A stretch of 64,000 nt of DNA, taken from NCBI RefSeq assembly GCF_965276875.1, contig NZ_OZ255701.1, positions 310,001 through 374,000 on the forward strand. Direction: 5' to 3'. The notes below the pieces were generated by a model. It was not told the origin of the DNA and did no database searches. It saw only the letters and a program-made list of their open reading frames with translations. The position numbers and the translations under genes were made by a program. Positions 8,875 through 17,702 of the stretch are shown piece after piece (positions within the stretch are counted from its first letter, which is position 1; each line of letters starts with the position of its first letter). The stretch is from Lichenicoccus sp965276875. GTDB lineage: Bacteria > Pseudomonadota > Alphaproteobacteria > Acetobacterales > Acetobacteraceae.

Positions 8875-10362
8875 ATGAGCGCACGCAAACCGCCGCGACG
8901 CACCGCCGTCGTCGATCTCGGCTCGAACTCGGTCCGTCTCGTGGTCTTCGAGGGGGTCGCGCGCAATCCGGTCAGCATCTTCAACGAAAAGGCCGTGCTG
9001 CGGCTCGGGCGCGGGCTGGAGACCACCGGACGGCTGAACGAGGAGGGGGTGGCCGGCGCCATCGGCGTGCTGGCCCGCTTCGAGGCGGTGGTGCGCGGCA
9101 TGGGCGCGGACCTGTTCGAGGTGCTGGCCACCGCCGCGGTGCGCGACGCGGACAACGGCGCGGACTTCGTCGAGATGCTGCGCGATACCATCCCGAGTGC
9201 AACCATACGCATCCTGTCGGGACTGGAGGAGGCCGACTACGCCGCCACCGGCTTGCTGTGTGGCATGACCGATGCCGACGGGCTGATGGCCGATATCGGC
9301 GGCGGCTCGCTGGAACTCGTCTCACTTCGCGACGGCAGCATGGGCCAGTCGCAGACCCTGCGCCTCGGCGTCATCCGGCTCGCCGACCGCGCCGGCGGCG
9401 ATATCGCCCGCGCCCGCGCCCTGGTCGAGACCGATCTCGACCGCGCCCCCTGGATAGCGGAGAGCAGCGGGCGCACGCTTTATCTCGTCGGCGGCGCCTT
9501 TCGCGCGCTGGCCAGGCTGCAGATCGCGCGCAGCTTCTATCCGCTCAACATCGTGCACCAGTACGAGCTGAGTGCGGCCGATGCGCGCGAGCTCACCGGC
9601 TGGGTGATCGGCGCCTCGCGTCGCGCGCTGGAACGCCTGCCGGGGGCGCCGCGCAAGCGTCTCGACGACATGCCCTATGCCGCGACCGTTTTGCGCCGGC
9701 TGCTGCGACGGGTGCAGCCGTCGCGCGTGGTGTTCAGCGTCGATGGCCTGCGCGAGGGCTGGTATATGCGCCGGGTCGCGGCGGACCACGCATCGGAGGA
9801 CCCGCTGGAGGCGATCGCCCGCGAGATCTCGGCGCAGACCAGCCGCAGTCCGACCTTGCCGAGCGCGCTGATCGACTGGACGGCGCCGTTGTTCGAGTGC
9901 CAGACCCCTCAGGCGCTGCGATTGCGCGTGGCGGCCTGCTGGATGTCCGATTGCGGCGCGCACGACCATCCGGAATATCGTGCCGAGCAGAGCTTCTCAC
10001 GCATCCTGCTGGCCCCTGGGGTTGCCTTCTCGCACCCGGCGCGCGGCTTTCTCGCGCTCGTCATGGCGATGCGCTACGAGGCCGAGCTCGATCAGGCGTT
10101 CCTGCAATCGGCGCGACGGCTGCTCGATGCGCAGTCCCTGCGGACTGCCGAAATCCTTGGCCTGTGCCTGCGGCTGGCCTACGTACTCTGCGCCGGCACG
10201 CCGCAATTGCTTGAGGGCACAGCACTCGCCCGCAAGGCCGACAAGCTGGTGTTGATCCTGTCGGACCAGCGCTCCGCCTCGAACGTGGACAGCGTCTCGC
10301 GCCGCCTTGACCGGCTGGCGCAGGCCATGGGGCTGGCGCCGCTGATTGAAGCGCCCCAATGA
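8875..10362 (+). CDS. ppx: Exopolyphosphatase / GppA family phosphatase
   Basis: The 495-residue protein belongs to the Ppx/GppA family, which removes terminal phosphates from polyphosphate or the gamma-phosphate from pppGpp. The ATPase-fold phosphate loops are clear: VVDLGSNSVRLVVF near residue 15 and MADIGGGSLELV near 140. The EVLATAAVRDADNG segment near 85 is typical. The C-terminal half (about 310-495) is helical, as in long Ppx proteins. It follows ppk after 9 nt, a standard pairing that favours polyphosphate over pppGpp as main substrate. Confidence 0.94.
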   Translation: MSARKPPRRTAVVDLGSNSVRLVVFEGVARNPVSIFNEKAVLRLGRGLETTGRLNEEGVAGAIGVLARFEAVVRGMGADLFEVLATAAVRDADNGADFVEMLRDTIPSATIRILSGLEEADYAATGLLCGMTDADGLMADIGGGSLELVSLRDGSMGQSQTLRLGVIRLADRAGGDIARARALVETDLDRAPWIAESSGRTLYLVGGAFRALARLQIARSFYPLNIVHQYELSAADARELTGWVIGASRRALERLPGAPRKRLDDMPYAATVLRRLLRRVQPSRVVFSVDGLREGWYMRRVAADHASEDPLEAIAREISAQTSRSPTLPSALIDWTAPLFECQTPQALRLRVAACWMSDCGAHDHPEYRAEQSFSRILLAPGVAFSHPARGFLALVMAMRYEAELDQAFLQSARRLLDAQSLRTAEILGLCLRLAYVLCAGTPQLLEGTALARKADKLVLILSDQRSASNVDSVSRRLDRLAQAMGLAPLIEAPQ

Positions 10363-10392
10363 AGCACCCGACTTGAAACAGGTGGGCGCCTG

Positions 10393-10872
10393 GTGACCGC
10401 GGCGCGTTCCGACGGCCTGCTGCGGGTCGTGCTGCAGGGCGACGCCGCCGGCCATCCCGACGTGCCGTTTCAGCAGCGCGACCGCGAGCAGGCGACGCAC
10501 GACCTTACGATCGGCGGCCATTTCGCCCTTGCCGGGGTCAGCGGCCCCTACGTGCTGCATCTGGCGGTTCAGGCAGGCCGTCTGATGCTCGCGGTCCACG
10601 ACGCCGACGACACCCTGCTCCGCCACTTCGTCTTTGCGCTCAGCCCGTTCCGCCGGCTGATCAAGGACTATCAGCTGCTGGTCGAGAGCTACGAGGTGGC
10701 CATGCAGGACCATAACGCCGCCCGCGTGCAGACCATCGACATGGGGCGGCGCAGCCTGCACAACGAAGGCGCCGAGCTGATGATCGAGCGGTTGCGCGGC
10801 AAGATCGACGTCGACCTGGAAACCGCGCGCCGGCTGTTTACGCTGGTGTGCGTGCTGCACCGGCGAATTTGA
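10393..10872 (+). CDS. UPF0262 family protein
   Basis: This 159-residue protein matches the UPF0262 family, largely restricted to alphaproteobacteria, whose function is not established. The recognisable core is the C-terminal half: SPFRRLIKDYQLLVESY, then DMGRRSLHNEGAELM and the ending TARRLFTLVCVLH. The start is a GTG 30 nt after ppx, so it may be read from the ppk-ppx transcript. No signal peptide or membrane helix is present, which suggests a cytosolic protein. Confidence 0.87.
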   Translation: MTAARSDGLLRVVLQGDAAGHPDVPFQQRDREQATHDLTIGGHFALAGVSGPYVLHLAVQAGRLMLAVHDADDTLLRHFVFALSPFRRLIKDYQLLVESYEVAMQDHNAARVQTIDMGRRSLHNEGAELMIERLRGKIDVDLETARRLFTLVCVLHRRI

Positions 10873-10906
10873 CCGCCGCACCCAGCGCCCCGGCGGAGGA
10901 CGGCCC

Positions 10907-12403
10907 CTGGATACGAAACTGCTGGTGGCCCTCGGCGGCATCATCGTCGCGGCTCTGTCGACCGAACTGAACCAGTCGCTGTCCTCGATCCTGCTGGGTG
11001 ACATCGGCGGCGGCCTCGGCATGAGCCACGACTCCGGCACCTGGTTCGACAGCCTCTATCTGTCGGCCGAAGTGTTCGGCATGGCGGTCTCGCCCTGGTT
11101 CGCGGTGACCCTGTCGCTGCGTCGCTGGAGCCTGTTCGTGATCGCGCTCACCTGCGTCTCGACCGTGTTCATCCCGCTGACCAGCAACCTGACCCTGCTC
11201 TATGGGCTGCGCACGGTGCAGGGTCTGTGCGGCGGCCTCACCATCCCGCTGCTGATGACCACGGCGCTGCGTGCTCTGGGGCCGCAAATCCGCCTGTTCG
11301 GCCTGGCCGCCTACGCGCTCACCGTGACGTTCTTCCCGAACCTCTCCGCCGCGATCGCGGCCTTCTGGGTGCAGAACGGCGCCGGCCCCGGCTGGCCCTT
11401 CGCCTTCTACGAGGCGGTGCCGCTTGCCGCCATTGCCGCGGTGCTGGTGTGGCATGGCATGCCGCAGGACCCGCGGCACTACGAGCGTTTTGCCAAATTC
11501 GATTGGCGGGGTGCCGCCCTCGTGCTGGTCGGCCTGGGGTCGCTCAGCACGATGCTGCAACAGGGCAACCGGCTCGACTGGTTCAATTCGCGGATGATCT
11601 GCGTGCTGGGGCTGGTCGGCCTCATCAGTGTGCCGCTGCTGATCCTCAACGAATGGTTCCACGAGCTGCCGTTGCTGAAATTCCAGATGCTGGGCCGGCG
11701 CAACCTCGCCTACGGGCTGATCGCCCTGATCCTGTTCGTCATTATCGCGGAGTCGGCGTCAACGATCCCGAACGACTATCTGGCTCAGGTGGCCGGAATC
11801 CGTCCGGAGCAATCCTACCCGGTGACCGCGCTGATCGCGGCGGCGCAACTCCTGCTGCTGCCGGCCATGGCGCTGCTGCTGAACTACCGCTGGGCTGATG
11901 CGCGCGTCTTCAGCTTTGCCGGCCTCGCCTGCATGCTGACCGCCTGCATCGGCGACAGCTTTCTCACCAGTGTCTGGCAGCCGGGCCAGTTCTTCCTGTG
12001 GCAGCTGTTCGCCGCCTTTGGCGAGGCAATGGTGGTGATGCCGCTGCTGATGATGGCGACCAACAGCGTCACCCCGGACGAGGGGCCGTATGCCTCCTCT
12101 TTGGTCAATACGCCACGCGCCATCGGCCAGGCTGTCGGCGTCTGGCTGCTGCAACTCGTCCAGCACTGGCGCGGCGCCCTGCACACCGAGCGGCTCGCGA
12201 GCCAGCTCGGCCTGGACCGTTTCCGTCTGCGGCTGGGCACGAACCTTGGCGGCATGACGCGCACGATCGAGCAGCAGGCGGCGGTGCTGACCCTGAGCGA
12301 TGCGTTCCTGGTGATGGCGGCCCTGATCGTGGCCTTGATGCTGGTTCTGCTGGTGCTTCCGGTGCGGACCTATCCGCCCAGGATCGTTTTTGCCGACAAA
12401 TAG
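10907..12403 (+). CDS. DHA2-type MFS multidrug efflux pump (EmrB-like)
   Basis: A hydrophobic protein of about 498 residues with roughly fourteen membrane segments, of the 14-helix drug:proton antiporter group. The LYLSAEVFGMAVSPW region and GLRTVQGLCGGLTIPLLM (motif C-like) occupy the expected first third, and a long helix with LVMAALIVALMLVLL ends the protein. The nearest standard start is GTG at 10925, but a clean GGAGGA (10895-10900) lies 6 nt before an in-frame CTG at 10907, so the coordinates given use that possible CTG start. It heads an operon with an HlyD adaptor and an outer-membrane factor, forming a three-part exporter. The substrate is unknown. Confidence 0.9.
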   Translation: MDTKLLVALGGIIVAALSTELNQSLSSILLGDIGGGLGMSHDSGTWFDSLYLSAEVFGMAVSPWFAVTLSLRRWSLFVIALTCVSTVFIPLTSNLTLLYGLRTVQGLCGGLTIPLLMTTALRALGPQIRLFGLAAYALTVTFFPNLSAAIAAFWVQNGAGPGWPFAFYEAVPLAAIAAVLVWHGMPQDPRHYERFAKFDWRGAALVLVGLGSLSTMLQQGNRLDWFNSRMICVLGLVGLISVPLLILNEWFHELPLLKFQMLGRRNLAYGLIALILFVIIAESASTIPNDYLAQVAGIRPEQSYPVTALIAAAQLLLLPAMALLLNYRWADARVFSFAGLACMLTACIGDSFLTSVWQPGQFFLWQLFAAFGEAMVVMPLLMMATNSVTPDEGPYASSLVNTPRAIGQAVGVWLLQLVQHWRGALHTERLASQLGLDRFRLRLGTNLGGMTRTIEQQAAVLTLSDAFLVMAALIVALMLVLLVLPVRTYPPRIVFADK

Positions 12404-12414
12404 GAGCCGCACGC

Positions 12415-13521
12415 ATGGCGCAATCAGGCGAACCGGACGACGCGCCCAAGCCAAAGCCGCGCTGGCCGTGGGTCGCGGCGGGTGTGGTCGTGCTCGGCTT
12501 CGTCGCCGTCGTGCTCGCCATCGTCTTCGTCCCCAGCAGCACGGTTTGGACCGACGACGCCTACGTCATGGTGCATTATGCCTCGGTCTCGCCGCGGCTG
12601 TCCGGCCAGATCGTCGCGGTCGCGGTCGACGACAACGACAGCGTGCGAGCCGGCCAGCTCCTCGTGCAGCTCGACGATCGCGACCAGCGCACCTCAGTCG
12701 CGCGGGCGCGGGCGGCCTTGGCACGCGACGCCGCGCGTTACCAGGATGCGCTCGCCAACGTCGCCCGCCAGCCGTCCTTCATCGCCCAGCAGGACTCCAA
12801 TGTGCTTGCCATCGAGGCGCAAATGACCCTCGCGCGCGCCAACCAGGGCCGCTACGCACGGCTCGCACGCACCGGCGCCGGCACCCAGCAGAGCCGGCAA
12901 TCGGCGGACGCGACCCTGGCCGAGGACCAGGCCCGGCTCGCCGGCGCGCACGCCTCCGCCGACGCCGCGCGCCACCAGATCGAGGTGCTGCGAGCCACCA
13001 GCGAGGCGGCGCACGCCACCATCGCCGCCGACCAGGCGCAGGTGCGCCAGGCACAGCTCGACCTCTCCTACGCGCAAATCCGCGCACCCCTTGACGGCGT
13101 CATCAGCGAACGCAGCGTGCAGGTCGGCGACTACGTCACCCCGGGCAGCACCCTGATGACGGTGGTGCCGCTCAACCGCGTCTATGTCGTGGCGCAGTAT
13201 CGCGAGGTGGCGCTCAAGCATGTGCAACCCGGGCAGCACGTGCGCATCCATGTCGATGCCTACGACATCGTCCTTGACGGCGTCGTCCAGGGTGTGCCGC
13301 CGGCATCCGGCGCGATCTATTCGCCGCTGGCGCCGAGCAACGCCACCGGCAACTTCACCAAGATCGTCCGCAGGCTGCCGGTGAAGATCCTGGTCGCGCC
13401 GAACCAGAACCTGGCCAGGCTGCTGCGCGCCGGCCTGTCGGTGGAGACCACCATCGACACCCATTTCGCCGATGTGGTGGGCCGGCAGGCCAATACCGCC
13501 ACGCGTGTCACCGCACACTAA
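12415..13521 (+). CDS. HlyD/EmrA-type membrane fusion protein
   Basis: The 368-residue adaptor has one N-terminal membrane anchor (about 20-42, WVAAGVVVLGFVAVVLAIVF) followed by TDDAYVMVHYASVSPRLSGQI, the first half of the lipoyl-like domain. A long alanine- and glutamine-rich coiled coil fills about 95-220. LDLSYAQIRAPLDGVISE and a beta-barrel end complete the fold. It should bridge the MFS pump and the outer-membrane factor in the periplasm. Its ribosome site GGAG overlaps the TAG stop of the pump gene, and its own stop overlaps the next start, so the three genes are tightly coupled. Confidence 0.93.
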   Translation: MAQSGEPDDAPKPKPRWPWVAAGVVVLGFVAVVLAIVFVPSSTVWTDDAYVMVHYASVSPRLSGQIVAVAVDDNDSVRAGQLLVQLDDRDQRTSVARARAALARDAARYQDALANVARQPSFIAQQDSNVLAIEAQMTLARANQGRYARLARTGAGTQQSRQSADATLAEDQARLAGAHASADAARHQIEVLRATSEAAHATIAADQAQVRQAQLDLSYAQIRAPLDGVISERSVQVGDYVTPGSTLMTVVPLNRVYVVAQYREVALKHVQPGQHVRIHVDAYDIVLDGVVQGVPPASGAIYSPLAPSNATGNFTKIVRRLPVKILVAPNQNLARLLRAGLSVETTIDTHFADVVGRQANTATRVTAH

Positions 13522-14975
13522 TGCGCGACGCATTCAGGGCGGTTGCGATCGCGCTGGCGCTCGCCGGCTGCACCGTCGGGCCGGACTACCACCCGCCCAT
13601 GGTGGCCAGCCCGCTGCAATGGGGCCGCGAACCCGGACACGTTGCCGGCCGCACCGATACCAACCCGATCGATGCGCAATGGTGGGAAAGCTTCCGCGAC
13701 CCCGAGCTGTCCTCCCTGGTCGAGCGGCTGGCCGCACAGGACATCGACCTGATGACCGCCGCCGAACGGGTGCGCCAGGCCGAGGATGAGCGCGAGGTCG
13801 TCCGCGCCGAGGGACTGCCGCAGCTCGACGAGAAATCGAGCTACATGCATCAGCGCCAAAGCCCGAACGGCTTCGTCTCGCTGGTGCAGCCGGCACCGTT
13901 CGCGCCGCTCACCTACGATCTCTGGCAGAATGCTTTGTCGGCCTCCTGGGAGCTCGACCTGTTCGGCCGCGTGCGCCGCGCGGTCGAGGCGCAGCGCGCC
14001 AACATCGCGGCCATGATCGCCGCACGGCATGCGGTGGCGCTGGACGCGCTCGCCAACCTCGCCCAGGACTACATGCAGTATCGCGGCACCCAGGCGCGCA
14101 TCGCCATCACCCGTCGCAACCTGGTGCTTGCCCGGCGTGACCTCGCTCTGGTGCTCAACCAGTTCGATAACGGCGTCGGCACCACGCTCAACGTCGCCCG
14201 CGCCCGCGCGCAGGTCGCAACCGAGGCGGCGAACCTGCCGACGTTGCGGGCCGAGGCGGCAAGGCTGGTCAATGCCATCGGGCTGCTGCTCGCCGAGCCG
14301 CCACGCGCGCTGCAGGCCGAGCTGGCGCCGGCGAAGGCCTTGCCAATGGCGCCGCCGTTGGTGCCGATCGGACTGCCGGCCGACCTGATCCGACGCCGGC
14401 CCGATATCGCCGAGGCGGAGGCCCGGCTGCATCGCGCCACCGCCCAGACCGGTGTGGCGGTCGCCTCGTTCTATCCGGACGTGAGCCTCACCGGCCAGTT
14501 CGGCGCCCAGGGCCGGATCATCGGCAACGCCTTCTCCCTGCCCGACCGGGTCTTTGCCATCGGCCCCTCGGTGGACCTGCCTTTGTTCAAGGGCGGCCGC
14601 CTGATCGGCACGCTGCATCTGCGCCGCTCGCAGCAGCGCGAGGCGGCATTGGATTTCCGTCGCACGGTGCTGCGCGCCTGGCGGGACGTCGATGACGCGC
14701 TGACCGCCTATGCGGAGGCCCAGCAACGCCGTGTCGAGATCGCCGCCGCCGAGCGGCAGGACCGCATCGCCCTCGGCGCCGCGCGCCAGAGCTTCGCGCT
14801 CGGCGCCATCGACTTCCTCAACGTGATCAGCGCCGAGTCCGCCCTCCTGGCTGACCAGGGCGCATTGGCCCGCAGCGACACCGAGACCGAGACCGACTTG
14901 GTCGGGCTCTACAAGGCACTTGGCGGCGGCTGGCAGGTGGTGGGCACCACTCATACCGGCAGCCCTCCGGGCTGA
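13521..14975 (+). CDS. NodT/OprM-family outer-membrane efflux lipoprotein
   Basis: The 484-residue protein has a lipoprotein signal with lipobox LAGC (Cys at about residue 17) followed by TVGPDYHPP, the standard start of RND/MFS outer-membrane factors. Two TolC-type repeats follow: WWESFRDPELSSLVERLAAQ with SWELDLFGRVRRAVEAQ in the first half, and RRRPDIAEAEARLHRATAQ in the second. It should form the channel that completes the export path. Its ATG overlaps the TAA stop of the adaptor gene by one base (TAATG). Confidence 0.95.
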   Translation: MRDAFRAVAIALALAGCTVGPDYHPPMVASPLQWGREPGHVAGRTDTNPIDAQWWESFRDPELSSLVERLAAQDIDLMTAAERVRQAEDEREVVRAEGLPQLDEKSSYMHQRQSPNGFVSLVQPAPFAPLTYDLWQNALSASWELDLFGRVRRAVEAQRANIAAMIAARHAVALDALANLAQDYMQYRGTQARIAITRRNLVLARRDLALVLNQFDNGVGTTLNVARARAQVATEAANLPTLRAEAARLVNAIGLLLAEPPRALQAELAPAKALPMAPPLVPIGLPADLIRRRPDIAEAEARLHRATAQTGVAVASFYPDVSLTGQFGAQGRIIGNAFSLPDRVFAIGPSVDLPLFKGGRLIGTLHLRRSQQREAALDFRRTVLRAWRDVDDALTAYAEAQQRRVEIAAAERQDRIALGAARQSFALGAIDFLNVISAESALLADQGALARSDTETETDLVGLYKALGGGWQVVGTTHTGSPPG

Positions 14976-15020
14976 TCGGTATGCGCGGGGTTGGCGGGGC
15001 GGCCACGCGCAAGAAAGAAC

Positions 15021-15058
15021 TCTGATATCGGTCGCCCGAAAGGGCGACGGGTATCAGA
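15021..15058. terminator. Bidirectional hairpin between the efflux operon and the TIGR02302 gene
   Basis: A 17-position stem closes on a GAAA tetraloop (15038-15041). The inner seven pairs (GTCGCCC with GGGCGAC) and the outer seven (TCTGATA with TATCAGA) are perfect; between them are one G-T pair, one C-G pair and one G-G mismatch. It lies 45 nt after the stop of the outer-membrane factor and includes the stop codon of the convergent gene. No long T run follows on either side, so the terminator role is inferred from stem strength and position. Confidence 0.7.
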
Positions 15059-17702
15059 ACGGCTTCAGCAGCCGGCCCAGATAATCGAGTTCCTGGGTCG
15101 GGCGGGTGCGGTCGCTATCGCGCTTGCGCAGCTCGTTCTCGATCGCGCGTGCCCGCAACTGCTGGAACTTGTCCGGAACATGGGTGTCGCCGTCATCGGC
15201 CTGCGGGCCGCTCGCCACCGGCCTGCCGAGCGGATCGCGCGGGCCTGACTGCTCGCCGCCATCCGCCTCATCCTGACCCGGCTGTTCGCCGCCGCTGCCG
15301 CTCGCCATGCCCGGCATCAGCGCAGCACCCGGCATCAGCGCAGCACTGGCGCCGGACCCCGAGGAGAGCATCTGCTGCATCTGCTGGCCGCCCTTTTGCA
15401 GTGCTGCCAGCGCCTGCTGCTGCGCCTGCTGCGCCGGCTGGTCGCGTCCGGTGGACAGCGCCTGGCGGGCGGTGTCCATGTTGTGCCGTGCCTGATCGAA
15501 ACCGCCCGGCTGCTTGCCGGTCAGCGCCCGGAACTCCTCGCTTAGGCCGCCCAGGGCGCGGGCCAGCGCGTGCTGCATCTGCGCCTCATCATGGCGCTCG
15601 GCCCGTGCTGCCGGCGTCTCTGGCAGGCTGGAATGTGGGGTGGCCTCGATGTCGCCGGGCGGAATGCCCAGCCGGCGCAGCAGTTCCGCCGTCTGCGGGT
15701 CGACACCGGGGGGCGCCTGCGCGCGTTCGGCCCGTTCCTGGGCACTGCGTCGCGCCTGGGTCTGGTCGAGCAGGGCGGCCTGACGGTGGATCAGGTCGCG
15801 CAGTCCCTCGGTCTGCTCGCGCACCTCTCGCTCGGCTTGCGCCTGGGCCTGTGCCTGTTGCAGGTCCCGCGGCGTGGCGGCGCGCATATGGTCCAGCATC
15901 GCCTGCATCTGCGCCAGCTTGCGCATCGCCGCACCAGTGTCGCCGTGGGCTGCGTCGTCGCGCATCTGTTGCAGCATGCGTGCGAGGTCGCGGCCGCTCA
16001 GCATGCGTGCGTCAGGCATCGGCGGCAGCACGGTATGCGTGCGCGCCGCCTCCTGGGCGAGTGCCTGCATCTTGCGCGCAATCGCCGCCGATAGCGCCTG
16101 GATACGACGTTGCAACTCGTTTTGCTCCATGGGCGACTGGCCCTTGTCGCCCAACGCCCGCATATGCTGGAGCTGCGCCGTGACCGCCTGCTGGGCGGCG
16201 CGTACGTCGGTATTCGCGCGCGCCATATCGCGGTCGTTATGCAGCCCGTCCTCCAGCGCCAGCGCCAACTGCCAAAGCCGGCTGGTGGTCCCGTCGATCG
16301 CGGTGCTGTCGGAGGCGTCGTCGTCGCGCAGCAAGGCCGCCACCGCGACCAGATTGAGGAACAGGCCGCTATCGTCGGCGAACTGCCCAGGCGCGCCACC
16401 CAGCGCCTCGAGATCGTCCGCCGCCTCCACCCGGGTCTCGCGACCGAGGGCCAGGCGCTTGCGTGTATCCAGCACCGCGCGCGCCAGCGGACTGCGGAAG
16501 CGGCGCGCCGGAAGGGTAAAGCGTGCCTCGCCGCTCCGCAGCTGATGCCCAGCGCGATCGGTGGCGGTGAGATCGGCCACGACCGCCTCGCCGGCGCGCG
16601 GATCGGCGGTGAGATCAGGCAGTGCCACGCCATGCCCCTGGCGTGTGTCCGGCGCGATCGGGATCGGCACGCTGAGCGGTAGCAGCGCGCCGGCCTGTCG
16701 TGTGCCAGGTTGGGACCGCGCCAGCCGGATCGACGCATCGAGCCGAGTGACGCCATACGGGTCCGAGACGCGCCAGGGCAGGCGGGTGCGCCAGGCCTGC
16801 CGCGACGGGCCGGGCTTGCCGTCCCAGGCCACGAGGCTTGGCGGCAGCGGCGTCACCCGCAAGGTCCAGTCGGCCAGGCGGCGCCCGTTGCCGCGTAGCG
16901 ACAGACGGATGCCGTGTTCGAGCGTCGCGTGCAGGCTCCAGCTTCCTGGCGCCAGACGAACAAAATGCGGCGTCGCCGCCGCGGCCGCCTCAAGGCTGCT
17001 GATCGACAGACCAGGTGCGCCCTTGAGACCGGTCAGGCTCACCTGCAGGACCGAACCGGACGGCATTGTGCTCTCGCCGTGCGGGTCGTTCAGGAAGACC
17101 GGCGAAGATTCGGCATAGAGCGGGGGCGTAATCCACGCCTGCATCCCGGGTGCCGGCCCCGGCAAGGTAAACACGCCCGGCAGGAAGCCCGAGGCGAGCC
17201 GCATGCCGCCGCCGGCACCTGCCAGGGTCCAGCTCAGCGCCAGCGCCGCCAGCAGCCCGAGCGTCAGCCGTCCGGCCGGATAGCGCCACAGCCCAGGACG
17301 CGGGGTGCCGGCGCGCAGCCGGTCGAGCCGCCGCAGCGTGCGTGCGCGATGCGCCTGCCAAGCCGCCTCGCGTGCCGGGTCGGTCGCACCCGCGGGGCGG
17401 TCGGCGAGCGTTTGCAGCGGCCGGTGGGCCAGGCCGGAGTGCTGCTCGATCCTGCGGTCGATCGCAGCCGCCGGCGACGCCGGCATGCGGCCCAGCACAT
17501 GCCAGATCCGGCTGGCAGCAAAGCCGCCGAGGGCGACCACCACCGCCACCTGCAACCAAAGCGGCAGCGCCTGCGGCAACGCCAGCTCGGCCAGCACCGC
17601 GAACCCGCAGAGTGCGACGGCGGCCGGCAGCAGTTCCGGCCAGCCACGCTCGACCGCGAGGCTACGCGCCGCCCGCCGGCGGGTCCGCTCCAGCGGTGTC
17701 AT
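15054..17702 (-). CDS. TIGR02302 / DUF4175 family membrane protein
   Basis: An 882-residue protein with two or three hydrophobic segments in the first 170 residues and a long periplasmic or cytosolic remainder. The low-complexity C-terminal half is rich in Gln, Ala, Arg and Met (many QMQ runs), which is the hallmark of TIGR02302 proteins of alphaproteobacteria. The C-terminal ENELRKRDSDRTRP and ELDYLGRLLKPF match that family's ending. Its ATG overlaps the lysA stop by 4 nt, the usual genomic position. The function is unknown; a cell-envelope role is only a guess from membrane segments and neighbours. Confidence 0.88.
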   Translation of the reverse strand: MTPLERTRRRAARSLAVERGWPELLPAAVALCGFAVLAELALPQALPLWLQVAVVVALGGFAASRIWHVLGRMPASPAAAIDRRIEQHSGLAHRPLQTLADRPAGATDPAREAAWQAHRARTLRRLDRLRAGTPRPGLWRYPAGRLTLGLLAALALSWTLAGAGGGMRLASGFLPGVFTLPGPAPGMQAWITPPLYAESSPVFLNDPHGESTMPSGSVLQVSLTGLKGAPGLSISSLEAAAAATPHFVRLAPGSWSLHATLEHGIRLSLRGNGRRLADWTLRVTPLPPSLVAWDGKPGPSRQAWRTRLPWRVSDPYGVTRLDASIRLARSQPGTRQAGALLPLSVPIPIAPDTRQGHGVALPDLTADPRAGEAVVADLTATDRAGHQLRSGEARFTLPARRFRSPLARAVLDTRKRLALGRETRVEAADDLEALGGAPGQFADDSGLFLNLVAVAALLRDDDASDSTAIDGTTSRLWQLALALEDGLHNDRDMARANTDVRAAQQAVTAQLQHMRALGDKGQSPMEQNELQRRIQALSAAIARKMQALAQEAARTHTVLPPMPDARMLSGRDLARMLQQMRDDAAHGDTGAAMRKLAQMQAMLDHMRAATPRDLQQAQAQAQAEREVREQTEGLRDLIHRQAALLDQTQARRSAQERAERAQAPPGVDPQTAELLRRLGIPPGDIEATPHSSLPETPAARAERHDEAQMQHALARALGGLSEEFRALTGKQPGGFDQARHNMDTARQALSTGRDQPAQQAQQQALAALQKGGQQMQQMLSSGSGASAALMPGAALMPGMASGSGGEQPGQDEADGGEQSGPRDPLGRPVASGPQADDGDTHVPDKFQQLRARAIENELRKRDSDRTRPTQELDYLGRLLKPF

